A DNA stretch of 64,000 bases from Flavobacterium sp. (GCA_020403245.1 JADBYA010000002.1:62001-126000); one strand, 5' to 3'. Shown: positions 44,839 through 54,048, counted from the first letter of the stretch. The notes: a model not told the origin generated them from the sequence alone. A program made the numbers and translations.

Positions 44839-46530
44839 TTATTTTATGTTAAAAATTTGTTCTAATATTTTTATAGTAATCAAATACGTGGGTTTCACCC
44901 CTGTTGTTCCTAGACCTCCTGATGCCAAGGTGCTTCCGGTTTCCAACGGATTGTCCGAAGCATAATAAGCATACCGAACTTTCACATTTGGAGGAATACT
45001 TTTTCTGATTTTGGATGCCGATTGAATGGCTTTTTGATAATAAGCGCCTTCCATTTCAAGTCCGATAACTTCCCAAGTTGATTCGTGGAAAAATCGCAAT
45101 AAATCTTTATTTTGAAGAGACGTTCCTAAAACCGTAACCATGGGTCCAGAATACACAGGAATTCCATTTCCTTCAAACATTTCTTTGGTCAATTCATTTT
45201 CAAACGGATAATTATCGGCAGTGCCTTCGTTGATGTGTGCTGATGGAATCATAATATCTCCTTTTCCGCCTTCCAAAATTCCGGCTTTCCCCATTATCGA
45301 AACCGATTCAACATTTAAAAAAGTTTTTTGCTTACCTTCTTTATAGGGTTTCAATAATTCATCAATGGTCTCAAAAGCTTGTTCGCCAAAAGCGTAATCC
45401 ATAACTATTAAAACCGGACTTTCTTTTCCAATTTTGGCCTTAGGAAAACTTGATTTTTCCCAATCTATTTTGGCTGTATCAAAAATTTGAACATCTATAT
45501 TTGTTCCTGATTGATCTGGAAGCGAAATCATACCGTGTTTTAGGGCAAATGCTGAAACTTTATTTCTAACATCATCAGCACCAGATTTACTCAACTCTTC
45601 ATAAATAAAGAAGTCGGTTTTATCTTTGTATTTGGGCTTCAAAATAGTTGTGGCAAAAATGGAGTTCATCACACTGTGCATGTTGGCACTAATAATGTGA
45701 ATTGGTCTTTCCAATAAATTGTTGGCTTTTAATGTTTCTTTGATGTTATTGGCCCATATTTCTCCGTGAATATGATGTCCTAATCGTTCTCTCAAAATTG
45801 GACTAAACGTAATCGTTCTTTTGTTGTTGTTGATGATTTCTTCAATGGCTAATTTTCCTAACCAATAAATAATATGCAAAAAACGATCTGGTTTGTCTGT
45901 TGTTCCAAAAGAGGCATAAACGTCTAAAACTTCTGAAAAACTTCTGCCTAATACATTCGCAGCATGAGAAATAGCGCGCTCCTTTTCTATCTGAGTAAGT
46001 TTCTTGTTCTGTTTGACTATTTCCTCTAGTTTTTCCCAATCACGGGTTACTTCTACATCGATGTCATCTAGTAAAACTCTATTTTTTATTTTATGGGATT
46101 CGATGAAAATAAAGGTCAAATGGGTCAAAATATCATAAATATCCGATCGGCCACGAGTGATTTCTACATTCATTTGTTCGTCGTCAATGCGGTAACAATT
46201 TCGTCTTCTCTTGGGTGGAACAATCGGCTGAAAATGTGATTTTGAATAGCCCTCATCCGAGGTTAAATTAATAAACCGACATTCTTCAATGCCAACGGGA
46301 AGCCGCTCTATGACATACAACAACCCGTTGAGTTCTACTTTTTCTTCGGCAATACTTCCATAAATTTCAGGTCTTAGCGAAAGTAATGCTTCTCTTAAGG
46401 TTTCCCCTGAAATTCCCATTGGTTTATAAAACCCTCTGTTAAATAGGTGTCTCATGGTAATATACAATCGTTCGATAGCTGCCGACGATTCTTGCGCTCG
46501 TGAACGCGAAATGTTTTTAATTTCCTTCAT
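44839..46530 (-). CDS. DUF6909 family protein with phosphorylase-like C-terminus
   Basis: 563 aa from the ATG giving MKEIKNISRSRAQ. I recall this as DUF6909, a flavobacterial family without known function. The N-terminal half is helical and charged (AIERLYITMRHLFNRGFY); the C-terminal 150 residues include GPMVTVLGTSLQ, EVIGLEMEGAYYQKA and YYASDNPL, which resemble the purine-nucleoside phosphorylase/AMP nucleosidase superfamily. A nucleotide- or nucleoside-cleaving activity is possible. It is 8 bp upstream of the Wzz-like gene on the same strand. Confidence 0.78.
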   Translation of the reverse strand: MKEIKNISRSRAQESSAAIERLYITMRHLFNRGFYKPMGISGETLREALLSLRPEIYGSIAEEKVELNGLLYVIERLPVGIEECRFINLTSDEGYSKSHFQPIVPPKRRRNCYRIDDEQMNVEITRGRSDIYDILTHLTFIFIESHKIKNRVLLDDIDVEVTRDWEKLEEIVKQNKKLTQIEKERAISHAANVLGRSFSEVLDVYASFGTTDKPDRFLHIIYWLGKLAIEEIINNNKRTITFSPILRERLGHHIHGEIWANNIKETLKANNLLERPIHIISANMHSVMNSIFATTILKPKYKDKTDFFIYEELSKSGADDVRNKVSAFALKHGMISLPDQSGTNIDVQIFDTAKIDWEKSSFPKAKIGKESPVLIVMDYAFGEQAFETIDELLKPYKEGKQKTFLNVESVSIMGKAGILEGGKGDIMIPSAHINEGTADNYPFENELTKEMFEGNGIPVYSGPMVTVLGTSLQNKDLLRFFHESTWEVIGLEMEGAYYQKAIQSASKIRKSIPPNVKVRYAYYASDNPLETGSTLASGGLGTTGVKPTYLITIKILEQIFNIK

Positions 46531-46571
46531 TAAATTTTGTTTTCTAACCTGCAAATATAGGGTTTTTATGT

Positions 46572-47429
46572 TTAGTTAGTTAGAATCAGCGTTATTGCAG
46601 GTTCGTATCTACCGGATTTATTATCGTTGATGCGTATCCATTTTCCACTAATAAAAGTAAATCCAACTGGGTTTTGAACATAATTATATAATACAAATGG
46701 ATAATAGAGTTTTTGAGTAACTGTTTGATTTGTGTTTCGATCTATACTTGTTCTTTCTAGTTTATTGTTTTCAATCATTAGCTTTTCAAAACCTACAAAA
46801 ATTCCTTTTTTGGGCATTATTAAATTAAAATCTGAAACATTAATTTTTGTGCTTTTTCCTCCTTGTTTAATGGTAACTATTAAGTCTTTTTTTAATAATT
46901 CTGAACCTGGAAATCCATTTTCGTCTACGGCAAAAAAATGTAGTTTTATGGTTGCTGTTTCTATCTTGCTATCTGTTGAGATTTTTACTTGTTTTATATA
47001 TTTGGTTTTACTGTATTTAGGATTGTAGGGGAAAAACTTAATGTCGTTTTTTGGTCCATTATCAAAAGCTTGAAAAATGGTGTTTTCTACTATTCCTATT
47101 TGGATTTCTTTAGTTTCTTTTTTGTTAAAAATTACCACTTCGTCTAGCTCGTTAGTGATGGAATTCAAAACTACTTTCGAAGCATCTACTACTTTGACTG
47201 TTTTCTTTTCAAAACCGATAATAGAAAAAAATAAATTTTTGTTTTTATCATTAGTGTCAATACTAAATCTTCCGTCTTCTTCTGAAGTAGTTCCAATATT
47301 CTCGTTTTCAACCCAAATGTTTACATACGGAATAGGTTTGTCGTTTTCGTCTACAACAATACCTTTGACTTGAGCGGAAATCCAAATTGTTTTTAAGAAC
47401 AGTACTAGTATTACAATGTTTATTTTCAT
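46572..47429 (-). CDS. Secreted protein with carboxypeptidase-regulatory-like domain
   Basis: 285 aa. A signal peptide ends near Ala19-Gln20 (KTIWISAQVKG). Residues 22-100 are a CarboxypepD_reg-like beta-sandwich (GIVVDENDKPIPYVNIWVEN, then IGTTSEEDGRFSI), as in TonB-dependent receptors of Bacteroidetes but without barrel. The rest is beta-rich and unassigned, with WIRINDNKSGRYEPAITL at the end. It is probably exported to the periplasm or outer membrane and may bind an envelope partner. It is next to DUF6909 but may be a separate unit. Confidence 0.85.
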   Translation of the reverse strand: MKINIVILVLFLKTIWISAQVKGIVVDENDKPIPYVNIWVENENIGTTSEEDGRFSIDTNDKNKNLFFSIIGFEKKTVKVVDASKVVLNSITNELDEVVIFNKKETKEIQIGIVENTIFQAFDNGPKNDIKFFPYNPKYSKTKYIKQVKISTDSKIETATIKLHFFAVDENGFPGSELLKKDLIVTIKQGGKSTKINVSDFNLIMPKKGIFVGFEKLMIENNKLERTSIDRNTNQTVTQKLYYPFVLYNYVQNPVGFTFISGKWIRINDNKSGRYEPAITLILTN

Positions 47430-47479
47430 TCCTTTTGTTTCTTTTTTAGCCCTGATTGAAGCAAGTATCCTTTTTGTCT

Positions 47480-47584
47480 TTTGACAATTAGTGTCACTCC
47501 CGAAACTTCGGGATGCGTCCGATGTGACAAAAAGATACTGCGAAAAGCAGGAAAATGGTTGGCAAAAATGCCCGAGCTTTTCGC
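47480..47584. repeat. Mosaic intergenic repeat behind GH3 gene
   Basis: The element joins several pieces: GCGAAAAGC (47540-47548) inverted at 47576-47584; a TCCCGAAACTTCGGGA palindrome near 47499-47514; and GTGTCAC/GTGAC words around it. From memory, similar mosaics fill gaps in many flavobacterial genomes. On the minus strand it follows the GH3 stop and may end that transcript, though no T run follows the stem. Confidence 0.65.
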
Positions 47585-47586
47585 TT

Positions 47587-49071
47587 CTAATTAGTAAAAA
47601 AATCAGCTATTTTTCTATCGTTACTCAATCTTGGTAATTTATTTTGTCCGCCGAGTTTGCCGATGGATTTCATGTATTCTTGAAAACCGTTTTTTGATAC
47701 TTTGGAAATCACGAGTGTTCGCAACACTTTGCCAACAATCAAATCGTCGTAATAAACGTTTTGTTTTCGCATGGCATTATCAATTTTCAAGGCAAATTCG
47801 TCCATATTTTCGGGGGTGTTTTCAAACTCGATGAACCATTCGTGATATGGTAAACCTTGGTTTGGATTGATTTGTGGCGCAACGGTAAATTCGTTGATAC
47901 TGATGGTTGTATTTTCCATGGCTTCTTTGAGCGCTGTTTCAACTTCTTTCCCAATAACGTGTTCGCCAAATGCTGAAATATAATGTTTTATTCTTCCTGA
48001 AACGATTACGCGATAGGGTTTCAAGCTGGTAAACTGAACCGTATCGCCAATATTATATGCCCATAAACCTGCGTTGGTAGAAATTATCAAAACATAATTT
48101 GTGTTTAATTCGACTTCTCCAATAGTATATCTTCTAGGTTTTTCAGTAAAAAAATCTTCCGATTTTACAAATTCATAAAAAATGCCCGAATTCAAAAGCA
48201 ACAACATTCCTTTTTCCTGCTGTGAGTCTTGGTAAGCAAAAAATCCCTCTGATGCTGGAAACAACTCAATAGAATCTACTTTTCGACCTATTAGGTTTTC
48301 AAATTTGGCGCGATACGGTTCATAATTCACGCCTCCATAAATAAACAAATTGAAATTTTTGAATAACTGACCAACGGGTTTTCCTCCTTTTTGTTCTAGT
48401 TTTTCAAAATACATTTGCACCCAAGAAGGAATTCCCGAAATAACAGTCATGTTTTCATTGAGCGTTTCTTCAACTATAGCGTCCACTTTGGTTTCCCAAT
48501 CATCAATGCAATTGGTTTCCCAACTCGGCATTCGGTTTTTTTGCAAATATTTTGGAACAAAGTGCGCCACAATCCCAGACAATCTTCCTAGTTTAACTCC
48601 GTTTTTTTCTTCGAGAATTGGACTTCCTTGCAAAAAAATCATTTTGCCATCTACAAAATCGGCTTTGCCTGTTTCGTGAATATAATTTAAAATGGCATTC
48701 CTTGCTGCTTTAATATGGGTTGGCATTGATTCTTTGGTCAACGGGATATATTTTGCGCCGGATGTGGTGCCCGAAGTTTTTGCAAAATAAATGGGCTTCC
48801 CTTTCCATAGAATATTTTCTTCTCCTTTTACTACGCTATCGATGTATAGACGAAGTCCTTCATAATCTCGAATAGGAACTTGCCTAGCAAAGTCATCAAA
48901 CGTTTTAATAGCAGCAAAATTGTGGTCGTTTCCAAATTGAGTTTCTTTGGCTTGATTCAATAAATCTTGAAAAACCATATGTTGTGTTTCAATAGGATGT
49001 TGAATCCAACTTTGTTCTTTTTTATAAATGAGGAGCGCAAATAGTTTTGCAGCGATTGATTTTATTGACAT
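47587..49071 (-). CDS. GH3 auxin-responsive promoter family protein
   Basis: 494 aa. It is a bacterial member of the GH3 acyl-adenylate-forming family: the adenylate motif YFAKTSGTTSGAKYIPLT (about 90-107), the central FPASEGFFAYQDS and YNIGDTVQFTS are visible. Plant GH3 enzymes conjugate amino acids to jasmonate or auxin; bacterial relatives are uncharacterised and may couple an acyl group to an amine. It is the last of a leftward group with an SdpI protein and an M23 peptidase, with only 2 bp between GH3 and SdpI. Confidence 0.9.
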   Translation of the reverse strand: MSIKSIAAKLFALLIYKKEQSWIQHPIETQHMVFQDLLNQAKETQFGNDHNFAAIKTFDDFARQVPIRDYEGLRLYIDSVVKGEENILWKGKPIYFAKTSGTTSGAKYIPLTKESMPTHIKAARNAILNYIHETGKADFVDGKMIFLQGSPILEEKNGVKLGRLSGIVAHFVPKYLQKNRMPSWETNCIDDWETKVDAIVEETLNENMTVISGIPSWVQMYFEKLEQKGGKPVGQLFKNFNLFIYGGVNYEPYRAKFENLIGRKVDSIELFPASEGFFAYQDSQQEKGMLLLLNSGIFYEFVKSEDFFTEKPRRYTIGEVELNTNYVLIISTNAGLWAYNIGDTVQFTSLKPYRVIVSGRIKHYISAFGEHVIGKEVETALKEAMENTTISINEFTVAPQINPNQGLPYHEWFIEFENTPENMDEFALKIDNAMRKQNVYYDDLIVGKVLRTLVISKVSKNGFQEYMKSIGKLGGQNKLPRLSNDRKIADFFTN

Positions 49072-49073
49072 TT

Positions 49074-49436
49074 TTATTGATTTGGAAAATTCTTTTTTAA
49101 CGCTTTTTCTGTTGAAACAATCAGATAAACAATAACTCCAAATATTGACACTAAACTAAAAACAAATTCTAAATCTTCAGAAATAATAATTAAAAAGGTC
49201 AAGAACGAAATCAGAACCAAAAACAAACCTCCTTCAATCATTCTCAAACTTGAGAACCGTTGAGCAAAATCCCATCTTTCTTGGTTTTTCATCGAATTTG
49301 GTGTTCTGTAGCCATAAAATGAATTAATCTTTTTGGGTGGAAATTGATACAAAACCAAGGCAACAAAGAAGAAGATTGCACCAACAAAAAAGGGAATTTC
49401 TAATAAATTTTCAGGAATTGTATTTAATCTTTCCAT
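49074..49436 (-). CDS. SdpI family membrane protein
   Basis: 120 aa from the ATG giving MERLNTIPENLL, one base after the upstream stop; a TTG three codons earlier would overlap it. It has three membrane helices and the family motif YRTPNSMKNQERWDFAQRFSS, which is the SdpI-type YRTxxSxxNxxxWxxA pattern. Bacillus SdpI gives immunity to a toxin and acts as a signal receptor; the role here is unknown. It is sandwiched between an M23 peptidase and GH3 genes. Confidence 0.9.
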   Translation of the reverse strand: MERLNTIPENLLEIPFFVGAIFFFVALVLYQFPPKKINSFYGYRTPNSMKNQERWDFAQRFSSLRMIEGGLFLVLISFLTFLIIISEDLEFVFSLVSIFGVIVYLIVSTEKALKKNFPNQ

Positions 49437-49437
49437 A

Positions 49438-50307
49438 CTATTCAAAATCTATAAAAATACTTGGATCTATAGGATAACCATCTTTCCATAATTCAAAATG
49501 CAAATGTATTCCTGTCGACTCTTGGCCTGTTGAACCCGCAAGAGCAACTACTTCGCCAGATCTTACTTTGTCTCCTTGAGAAACCGTTAATGAAGCAGCG
49601 TGTTTATAGACTGAAATAAAACCATTATTATGTCTGATGATTACCACATTTCCCGTGTTTGGTGTCCAATCGGCAAAAATTACTGTTCCGCTTAAAATTG
49701 ATTTTATTGGTGTATTCTTTGTAACAGCAACATCTATGGCATAATGTTTTACTTTGGGATTGAATTTTTCGGTCACCATTCCTTTTATAGGAGGAAATAG
49801 AACGATGCCCGATTTTGGCTTTGCTTTTTCAAAAAGATTGAATTTATCTTCTCTAGCTACCTCTTCTCGTAATTTTAAATCTGCTTTTGACGGTTTTAAA
49901 TCTTCCTCAGAAACAGTTACTAGTTCGGGTGATGTGATAGAGTCTTTGCTAAATTTTGCATAGTCTAAATCGCCAGTCAATACCTTTTTGATTGAAGCAA
50001 TATATGCTTCGTTTTTCTTCATAGCATTTGCTAGGGAGTCTGATTTCAAGGCCAATTCTGTGGCGTCTTTTTTTAATTTTGTAGAGGCGTACCCTGGAAT
50101 ATATTCGCGAAGTGGTGTAAAAGCAATAATGTAGGTCGTTACAAAAATAATTAGAACAGCACCAATGGATGCCACCACAAAAACATTCATTAGGGTTAAT
50201 CGAAGTGAAAAAATTTCTTCAAAAGTATCTTCGTTCAAAATAACCAAGCGGTTTTTTGTGAAGAGTTTTTTCTTGATTATTTTTCTTTTTAACCGTTTTT
50301 CAGACAT
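49438..50307 (-). CDS. M23 family (LytM) endopeptidase
   Basis: 289 aa. A membrane helix at about 38-60 anchors it to the inner membrane; a coiled coil follows at about 80-120; the LytM domain occupies 170-285. The zinc ligands are present as HYAID (His-x-x-x-Asp) and HLHFE (His-x-His), so it should be an active cell-wall endopeptidase that cleaves peptide crosslinks. It has a TAnnTTTG promoter 17 bp upstream, divergent from tatA. Confidence 0.94.
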   Translation of the reverse strand: MSEKRLKRKIIKKKLFTKNRLVILNEDTFEEIFSLRLTLMNVFVVASIGAVLIIFVTTYIIAFTPLREYIPGYASTKLKKDATELALKSDSLANAMKKNEAYIASIKKVLTGDLDYAKFSKDSITSPELVTVSEEDLKPSKADLKLREEVAREDKFNLFEKAKPKSGIVLFPPIKGMVTEKFNPKVKHYAIDVAVTKNTPIKSILSGTVIFADWTPNTGNVVIIRHNNGFISVYKHAASLTVSQGDKVRSGEVVALAGSTGQESTGIHLHFELWKDGYPIDPSIFIDFE

Positions 50308-50324
50308 GGGTTTGGATTATACCA

Positions 50325-50332
50325 CAAATATA
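50325..50332 (-). promoter_or_regulatory. TAnnTTTG -7 element of the M23 peptidase gene
   Basis: TATATTTG on the minus strand, 17 bp before the M23 start codon, matches the Bacteroidetes -7 consensus. Confidence 0.55.
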
Positions 50333-50401
50333 GAAAAATAAGTCTGCTTTATATTTTATTACCTTTAACGTTAAATCGATACCTGCTATTAATTTATTTT
50401 C

Positions 50402-50409
50402 TACATTTG
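50402..50409 (+). promoter_or_regulatory. TAnnTTTG -7 element of tatA
   Basis: TACATTTG lies 28 bp before the tatA start codon and matches the Bacteroidetes -7 consensus; the -33 element is weak. Confidence 0.6.
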
Positions 50410-50437
50410 CCAAATATTTAATTAAATAAAAATTATC

Positions 50438-50659
50438 ATGAACTTTTTAACTATATTTCTTGGCGCGATTGAATTCCCGCAAATGATGTTGATATTGGCT
50501 GTTATTTTATTACTTTTTGGAGGTAAAAAAATTCCTGAATTAATGAAAGGATTGGGTAGCGGGGTAAAAGAATTTAAAAAAGCGGCTAAAGACGATACAA
50601 CAGAAACTAAAAAAGAAGAAGACTCGAGCCCAAATGGGCGAACAGGCGAAGCAAAATAA
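50438..50659 (+). CDS. tatA: Twin-arginine translocase subunit TatA/TatE
   Basis: 73 aa. One N-terminal membrane helix ([19 protein letters not shown], about 15-33) ends in the FGGKKIPEL motif that starts the amphipathic helix, followed by [15 protein letters not shown] and a charged tail. TatA forms the channel for folded, twin-arginine-signal proteins. tatB/tatC do not follow. It is monocistronic, ended by the hairpin at 50689-50730. Confidence 0.95.
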   Translation: MNFLTIFLGAIEFPQMMLILAVILLLFGGKKIPELMKGLGSGVKEFKKAAKDDTTETKKEEDSSPNGRTGEAK

Positions 50660-50688
50660 AGAATAACTTTTTTAAATTAAAAAAATAT

Positions 50689-50730
50689 AAATCCCAAATT
50701 CTGATGATTTCATTGGATTTTGGGATTTTT
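50689..50730 (+). terminator. Intrinsic terminator of tatA
   Basis: AAATCCCAAA (50689-50698) pairs with TTTGGGATTT (50719-50728), followed by a T-rich stretch, 30 bp after the tatA stop. Confidence 0.85.
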
Positions 50731-50760
50731 TATATTTACCATTTTATATAGTATCGCTTT

Positions 50761-52140
50761 ATGAAGTCTACACTATTCTCAATTGCTTGTCTTTTTTGTT
50801 TTTCCTCACTTTTTAGCCAAGATATCAATGGTTCTTGGTCGGGTGAACTCGATATACAAGGAAACAAATTACCGCTAGTGTTTAATATTAAACCCGTGGG
50901 AAACGCCCTTAAAACAACGATGGATAGCCCAATGCAAGGCGCCAAAGATATTCCGGTTACCTCAACAACATTTAAAAAAAATGAACTTGAAATAAAAGCA
51001 AATGAAATGGGTATTACTTATAAAGGTACACTAAAAAACGACAAAATTGAAGGCACTTTTACACAAGGTCAAATGAGTTTACCATTGATTTTAACTAAAA
51101 TAAAAGCGGGCGAGTCTGTTTTAAAACGACCTCAAACTCCAAAACCGCCTTTTGACTACATCATAGAAGAAGTGACTTTTACTAATCCTGTAGATAATAC
51201 CATTTTGGCTGGAACTTTAACCTTGCCTAAAAACAAAAAACAGTTTCCGATTGTAATTTTAATCTCAGGTTCTGGACAACAAAACAGGGATTCTGAACTT
51301 TTTGGACACAAAGAATTTTGGGTAATTGCCGATGATTTTGCCAAAAAGGGAATAGGCGTTTTACGTCTAGACGATAGAGGTGTTGGTGGCTCAAAAGGAG
51401 CAAGTGACTCCATGACAACCCAAACTTTTGCAACAGACACCAATGCTGCTGTTGCATTTTTAGCTCAAAAAGGATTTCAAAATATCGGATTAGTTGGTCA
51501 TAGCGAAGGAGGAATTATAACTCCAATGGTTGCCTCTCAAAATAAAAAAGTGAAATTTGTTATTTCAATGGCTGGTCCCGGAATTCCAACGGATGAATTA
51601 TTACTATTACAGTCTAATGCGTTAGCAAAATCTGCTGGAGCTTCTGAAGAAGAATTAAAATCAACAGAAGCAACTAACCGTGAAATCTATGCGCTCATCA
51701 AGAATTATAACGGGACTGATTTGAAAGGTGAGGTCAAAAAAATTCTTATTGCCAATATGCAGAAACTACCTAAAGAGCAACAACCTTCTGCAGATGAAAT
51801 TGCCAATACTGCCGAACAAGAAAGCAGCAAAATAAGCATTCCATGGTTTACTTATTTCATGAAAATTAATCCGGATATTTACTGGAGTAAACTAAAAATT
51901 CCGGTTTTAGCCATAAATGGCTCTAAAGATTTACAAGTAATTTCAAAAGAAAATCTAGCTGGAATCAAAGCTTCATTGGAAAAAGCAAAAAACAAGCAAT
52001 TTGAAATTGTAGAATTTCCTAATCTGAATCATCTTTTTCAAGAAGCAAAAACGGGTTCAGTTGAAGAGTATGGGCAAATAGAACAAACCATTGCACCGCA
52101 AGTTTTAGACAAAATGAGCTCTTGGATTTTGAAGTTATAA
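50761..52140 (+). CDS. Secreted alpha/beta hydrolase
   Basis: 459 aa. A signal peptide ends at FSQ (about residue 20). Residues 22-125 form a beta-rich N-terminal domain; the hydrolase core starts near 130 and has the nucleophile elbow GHSEGG (about 247-252) and a probable catalytic His in FPNLNHLFQ near the end. It belongs with secreted esterase/peptidase-like alpha/beta hydrolases. Substrate unknown. Its terminator is not evident; it converges with the decayed toxin gene. Confidence 0.88.
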   Translation: MKSTLFSIACLFCFSSLFSQDINGSWSGELDIQGNKLPLVFNIKPVGNALKTTMDSPMQGAKDIPVTSTTFKKNELEIKANEMGITYKGTLKNDKIEGTFTQGQMSLPLILTKIKAGESVLKRPQTPKPPFDYIIEEVTFTNPVDNTILAGTLTLPKNKKQFPIVILISGSGQQNRDSELFGHKEFWVIADDFAKKGIGVLRLDDRGVGGSKGASDSMTTQTFATDTNAAVAFLAQKGFQNIGLVGHSEGGIITPMVASQNKKVKFVISMAGPGIPTDELLLLQSNALAKSAGASEEELKSTEATNREIYALIKNYNGTDLKGEVKKILIANMQKLPKEQQPSADEIANTAEQESSKISIPWFTYFMKINPDIYWSKLKIPVLAINGSKDLQVISKENLAGIKASLEKAKNKQFEIVEFPNLNHLFQEAKTGSVEEYGQIEQTIAPQVLDKMSSWILKL

Positions 52141-52156
52141 TGAAATCTGGAATTAT

Positions 52157-52526
52157 TTACACTTTTATTACTTCTTCGATGATTTTTTGTTTACAAATTT
52201 CCCAATTGAAATCTTTAACCATTTTTGGTTCTGGTTGAAGATTGGCTTCTTCAAAATAAGATAGACTTTTATAAACCATAAATTCAGAACCATCAAGATA
52301 TTTTGAACAATAAAATCCATCATTTCTCTCAATGAAAATTCATTGAGCAAAAAGTACAAGTCTATAAAATCTTTTTTGCTTCCTTTTCCGGCTATTGCAT
52401 TCCATTTCATAACAGCAATATCTTTTTTAGAAACCTTCCGAATACCACCTATTTCAAAAGTTTTTTCAGACATAATTTTTTTAAGAGTTCCATAAGTTCG
52501 GGAACAACTGTCTGTGTTTGTAACAT
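52157..52526 (-). pseudogene. Decayed AbiEii-type nucleotidyltransferase toxin
   Basis: Reading from the ATG complementary to 52524-52526 gives MLQTQTVVPELMELLKK then, after a one-base slip in an A run (52476-52482), IMSEKTF joined directly to EIGGIRKVSKKDIAVMKWNA, GSKKDFIDLYFLLNEFSL, and after a second slip in a T run (near 52312-52315), YLDGSEFMVYKSLSYF to a stop at 52157. The start and end look like nucleotidyl transferase AbiEii toxins (about 210 aa), but the GS-x10-D catalytic centre is missing. So it has an internal deletion of roughly 90 codons and two frameshifts. The start overlaps the antitoxin end. Confidence 0.85.
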
Positions 52527-52786
52527 CTAAATTCTGTCTTATCAATATTAAAAATAGTTGCAACGAAAGAAAGCGTAACAGCATCTAAACTTCTTGCATT
52601 CAACGACGCTTCTTTTATGGCCTCCATACCATATAACTTTTTTATCAAGTTCCAATCCTTTATGTTTCCATACTCCAACACTCTTTGAATAAAAAAGGTT
52701 TTGTATTTATCTAAGTCAAATCCTTTCAAATCCACATCCCAAAAAAGATGCTGTGAAAAATCGTTTGTAGTTATTTCTTTAGACAT
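52481..52786 (-). CDS. DUF6922 domain protein, antitoxin of a broken toxin-antitoxin pair
   Basis: 101 aa from the ATG giving MSKEITTNDFSQHLFWD. The sequence (DYGNIKDW-type LEYGNIKDWNLIKKLYGM, SLNARSLDAVTLSFVATIF, FRCYKHRQ) matches DUF6922, a family that regularly precedes AbiEii-like nucleotidyltransferase toxins and acts as putative antitoxin with a helix-turn-helix look. It looks intact, while the toxin is decayed. Its end overlaps the toxin start by about 46 bp. It begins 20 bp after a duplicated tex 3' end. Confidence 0.88.
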   Translation of the reverse strand: MSKEITTNDFSQHLFWDVDLKGFDLDKYKTFFIQRVLEYGNIKDWNLIKKLYGMEAIKEASLNARSLDAVTLSFVATIFNIDKTEFRCYKHRQLFPNLWNS

Positions 52787-52806
52787 AATAAGAAAGGTAA
52801 GAAATA

Positions 52807-52889
52807 TTAAAAAACCATCGTCAACTGAATTCGCTTTCGTTCTTCGTCTACTTCTAACACTTTTACTTGAACGTGTTGGTGGATTTAAC
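52807..52889 (-). pseudogene. Duplicated 3' end of tex
   Basis: 66 consecutive bases (52816-52881) are identical to the end of intact tex (54196-54261), exactly 1380 bp away. In frame it encodes HVQVKVLEVDEERKRIQLTM then VF and a stop. It sits between ATPase copy 2 and the antitoxin gene. It is the orphan end of tex left after the ATPase gene inserted. Confidence 0.95.
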
Positions 52890-52917
52890 GATTTTGGAAA
52901 ACAATGAATCTGCAAAA

Positions 52918-54048
52918 TCAGAGTATATAGTCTAAATAATTATCCTGATTAATAATTTCAAAAGCGGCTTCTGGATACGACTTTGCAAATTCAGTTGGAA
53001 TTTTTGCTTTTACTTTTCCATATTTATATTCAAAAGCTGATAGCTGATTGCCTTTTTCTTCTATCCGGTCTATTTCTTGTTTGGTATGGGTTCGCCAAAA
53101 GTAGTCGTGAATATAATTTTGGGTATAACTCATTTTTTTTATTCTCTCTGAATTCAAGTAATTTTCCCAAAGCTTGCCAACATCTTCTCTATTGTTTAAT
53201 GGGTTAAACGAATTAATAATGGCATTTCGAATTCCGTTATCCACAAAGTACCATTTTTTCATTTTAGTGATTTCATTATCCCTATTTCTGCTGAACCCAG
53301 ATACACTATAGATTATAAATACTTTGCTAAATAAATCCAAATACTTTTCGACAGTGTTTTTACTGATTTGTAAATCACGGCCCAAGCTTTCTAGTGATAA
53401 TTCACTACCCGTTCTAAAAGCAATAATCTGAAGTAAAGCAATAATTTTGTCTCTTTTTTTAATACCTTCAAAAACAAAAATATCTCGTAACAGTTGCGTG
53501 TTGACCAACTCTTTTAAATAACTTATTTTATCTTCTCGATTAGTAATATGGCTCAATTCGGGATAACTGCCCAATATTAATCGATCTTCGAGCTTGTTTC
53601 GGGTTTCAAGAAAATTTTCGGTTTTAGAAAATTCAATTTGTGCAATTGGATATAAATTTATGGTTTTCATTCGCCCTACTAATGGCTCACCCAACTGATT
53701 ATTTATTTCAAATGCCGAAGAGCCAGTTACCAAAACTTTTAAATCGTCGATGGTATCGACCATCAATTTTAGTTTTTTCCCAATTGCAGGTATTTCTTGT
53801 GCTTCATCAATTATCAAAAATTTAGTGTCACCTAGCAGTCTTTTATAATTTGCCGTACTCTGAACTTCTAATAAATTATGTGATTCAATATCATCTCCGT
53901 TTAAAAAAAGTACTTTTTCAGTTACTTTTTCAATAAGTTTCTTAATTAGTTCCGTCTTACCTACACGCCTTGCGCCCAATAGTACAATTACTTTATTTGG
54001 TTGTATTTTTTGCAAAACTAAATCGAGTGCTACTCTATTTATTTCCAT
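52918..54048 (-). CDS. AAA ATPase with DUF4143 domain, copy 2 (between tex and tex remnant)
   Basis: 376 aa. Walker A is LLGARRVGKTE (22-32), Walker B FLIIDEAQ (about 76-83), sensor VTGSSAFEI (about 104-112). The middle has winged-helix-like residues (SLESLGRDLQISKNTVEKYL), and the DUF4143 domain shows QEIDRIEE then FEYKYG, a D...ExK pattern. It is a paralogue of the copy at 40.3-41.4 kb, with shared landmarks RDKGN/REDVG-LWEN and FWRTHxxQEID. It lies 138 bp after tex and 28 bp before the duplicated tex end. Confidence 0.94.
   Translation of the reverse strand: MEINRVALDLVLQKIQPNKVIVLLGARRVGKTELIKKLIEKVTEKVLFLNGDDIESHNLLEVQSTANYKRLLGDTKFLIIDEAQEIPAIGKKLKLMVDTIDDLKVLVTGSSAFEINNQLGEPLVGRMKTINLYPIAQIEFSKTENFLETRNKLEDRLILGSYPELSHITNREDKISYLKELVNTQLLRDIFVFEGIKKRDKIIALLQIIAFRTGSELSLESLGRDLQISKNTVEKYLDLFSKVFIIYSVSGFSRNRDNEITKMKKWYFVDNGIRNAIINSFNPLNNREDVGKLWENYLNSERIKKMSYTQNYIHDYFWRTHTKQEIDRIEEKGNQLSAFEYKYGKVKAKIPTEFAKSYPEAAFEIINQDNYLDYIL

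Noticed and set aside
52481..52915. A 144-codon extended version of the antitoxin gene
   Set aside because: The first 43 codons read the duplicated tex end out of frame; the ATG at 52786 starts the conserved DUF6922 sequence.
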